Below are positions 62,880 through 64,000 of a stretch of 64,000 bases of DNA, in pieces; within the stretch, counting starts at the first letter, position 1, and each line of letters opens with the position of its first letter. Where the stretch lies: positions 496,001 to 560,000 of the forward strand of contig NZ_ATUG01000001.1 of assembly GCF_000420085.1 (NCBI RefSeq). Direction: 5' to 3'. The position numbers and the translations under genes were made by a program. Under the pieces are notes generated by a model, which was not told the origin of the DNA, did no database searches, and saw only the letters and a list, made by a program, of their open reading frames with translations. The DNA is from Desulfospira joergensenii DSM 10085. Lineage in GTDB: Bacteria > Desulfobacterota > Desulfobacteria > Desulfobacterales > Desulfobacteraceae.

Positions 62880-63281
62880 TTATACCGCCTCCTTGAATAA
62901 AATCTTAGTCAACACAAGCATGGTCGCCAGAAATATGCTTGCAACAACCACTGAAAGCCCAGCCAGAAGCCCCAGGGGATGAACAATATGGTTTGATATC
63001 AGCAGAAAAATCAGGATCCCGCTGATCACAAATCTGATATAGTACTTTACCAGTAAGTTTCCCAGAAGGGAGGATCCTTTTTCCGATACCCGTTCAGGGG
63101 AAAGACTGTTTTTAATGGTCCTTTTCAAAACATGGAAATTCACGGCCACGATGAGTCCCCCGGAGATCACCCCCAGGTAGACTTCGTGACTGGCCACGGC
63201 CAGGGACACACATGCCGCCATTGCCAGAATCAGCCAGTTCGACTTTGTGACAAAATCAACCAGTCGTGAAAGTTCCTGCAT
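62880..63281 (-). CDS. atpI: ATP synthase subunit I-like protein
   Basis: The 133-residue protein has four predicted helices (about residues 15-30, 34-52, 79-95, 100-120). It is encoded just before atpB, 1 base away, the position of AtpI, which helps assemble the c-ring. Sequence conservation in this family is low, so the call rests on position, size and topology. It overlaps the upstream gene by one base. Confidence 0.82.
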   Translation of the reverse strand: MQELSRLVDFVTKSNWLILAMAACVSLAVASHEVYLGVISGGLIVAVNFHVLKRTIKNSLSPERVSEKGSSLLGNLLVKYYIRFVISGILIFLLISNHIVHPLGLLAGLSVVVASIFLATMLVLTKILFKEAV

Positions 63282-63532
63282 TAATATCTTTTCCCTTTTT
63301 TCCCGGCCCGGATGATATTGGTGAAACCTGCGGCAATTCCTAATGCCAGGCCCACGAACATCAGGACAGGGTCTGTACCGAATTTCTTGTCAAGCCAGAG
63401 CCCCAGGCCAAGGCCCATGAAAATCGAAAGGGCCACAGATAATCCCAGACTGGCAAAATACCCCAGTTCCCTGATTGTCTGACCGGTTTCTTTTTTCATT
63501 TCCCGCCTTTCTGCGCTCTTTTCGGCTTTCAA
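63281..63532 (-). CDS. atpZ: AtpZ/AtpI-type accessory membrane protein
   Basis: The 83-residue protein has two helices. The first includes FASLGLSVALSIFMGLGLGL and the second VLMFVGLALGIAAGFTNI, with LDKKFGTDP between. This is the AtpZ pattern, a small protein at the start of many atp operons. It should assist F0 assembly or ion transport. It is the first gene of the operon, with a likely promoter in the 140 bases upstream. Confidence 0.88.
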   Translation of the reverse strand: MKAEKSAERREMKKETGQTIRELGYFASLGLSVALSIFMGLGLGLWLDKKFGTDPVLMFVGLALGIAAGFTNIIRAGKKGKRY

Positions 63533-63675
63533 AGATCAAATCTCATTGAGCAAATATCATATGCTCCAGGCTAAGTCAATGTACAAAATGATTAAAATCC
63601 AGGGCAGAAACCCAGCCTTTTTTACGGAGCCATCCCCCTGACAATCCGGGGATTATCCCTTTTCATTCCCGGGGC

Positions 63676-64000
63676 TTAGATCAGTGCGGCAGCACAGGCA
63701 AAGCGCCCGGTGACCGGATGGGCCCGGTATGAAAAAAAACGGTCCGTACGGCACCGGGTACACAGAGCCATATTTTCTATCCGGGTTTCCAAAATCCCCT
63801 TTTCCATGAGCTGTTCCCGGGAAAGAGTCCAGAAATCAAAATAATTCCTGCCCGGGATTTTGTATTTCCACAGGGGTTTTGGGATCTCATCCTTATAGTG
63901 GATAAATTCGGCACAGCAGGGACCCAGGGAGGGGGAGATCCCGGCCAGGAGTTTTCCCGGGTCAGACCCGAACTCCCCTGCCATGAGGTCAACGCATCTG
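63676..64000 (-). CDS. pgeF: PgeF/YfiH-type laccase-domain protein, C-terminal part (partial)
   Basis: The 108 codons seen (running off the right edge) contain GISPSLGPCCAEF, FDFWTLSREQLMEKGI, a Cys pair in ALCTRCRTD and the ending FFSYRAHPVTGRFACAAALI. This is the C-terminal half of the PgeF/YfiH family, peptidoglycan-editing or multicopper-like polyphenol oxidoreductases, with the His/Cys metal residues around GPCC. The N-terminal half and start lie beyond the window. Confidence 0.88.
   Translation of the reverse strand, partial: RCVDLMAGEFGSDPGKLLAGISPSLGPCCAEFIHYKDEIPKPLWKYKIPGRNYFDFWTLSREQLMEKGILETRIENMALCTRCRTDRFFSYRAHPVTGRFACAAALI

Noticed and set aside
1..64000. CRISPR arrays, tRNA or rRNA genes
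   Set aside because: No regularly spaced direct repeats, no cloverleaf-like sequence with a TTCGANNC arm, and no rRNA-like stretch were seen by eye; a tRNA search tool could still find something missed.

Overview
The window looks like chromosome of a strictly anaerobic, sulfate-reducer-type Desulfobacterota (Desulfobacteraceae-like). This is an inference from gene content and order: an atpZ-atpI-atpB-atpE block separate from any F1 genes, a CooT-like nickel protein, a 12-haem cytochrome, a crotonase/PaaK/ACT cluster, and moderately GC-rich housekeeping genes beside AT-rich islands.

Layout. 1-850: end of an HD-type dNTPase-like gene and a UPF0280 gene. 0.9-28.4 kb: a large accessory region. 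Its main feature is three dispersed copies (1470-1625, 10155-10333, 26641-26796) of a sequence I interpret as an integron attI-like site. Each is followed by AT-rich cassette-like genes: metallo-hydrolase and Nudix; VOC protein, membrane protein, two lipoproteins and an exported metallo-hydrolase; PPOX-type flavoprotein and methyltransferase. Four attC sites and a fifth split one separate these genes. The split attC carries a group IIC intron in the orientation known for attC-targeting introns. No integron integrase is present. Two attI copies carry the same ~528-bp leader, and a fragment of that leader lies at 28368. The island also holds a 12-haem cytochrome, a TetR/EmrA/EmrB efflux operon with its operator, an intact IS with TIRs and TSD, decayed IS1182-like, IS110, IS3 and IS91 elements, an autotransporter with a broken relative, and a LytTR membrane regulator.

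28.5-38.7 kb: a minus-strand operon for peptide or acyl-amino-acid uptake and hydrolysis (IclR regulator, M20 amidohydrolase, five-gene Dpp/Opp-type ABC transporter, second M20 peptidase, SBF transporter, truncated AraC regulator). A clean palindrome upstream of iclR is a likely operator. 39-44.6 kb: DUF4143 ATPase, HMG-CoA lyase-like enzyme, and three genes of unknown function, two of them exported. 44.6-48.3 kb: histidine utilisation (hutH, hutC, divergent hutI) with a HutC-type operator between. 48.3-57.8 kb, mostly plus strand: phosphoesterase, cooT, M23 protein, LapA-like protein, mutS, AMIN-amidase, enoyl-CoA hydratase, phenylacetate-CoA ligase-like enzyme, double ACT protein. 57.8-61.6 kb, minus strand: PilZ, small protein, ParA-like ATPase and histidine kinase. 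61.7-63.5 kb: the F0 genes, ended by a strong terminator. A PgeF/YfiH-type gene runs off the right edge.

I saw no rRNA, tRNA or CRISPR array. All homology calls are from reading the translations; no database search was run.
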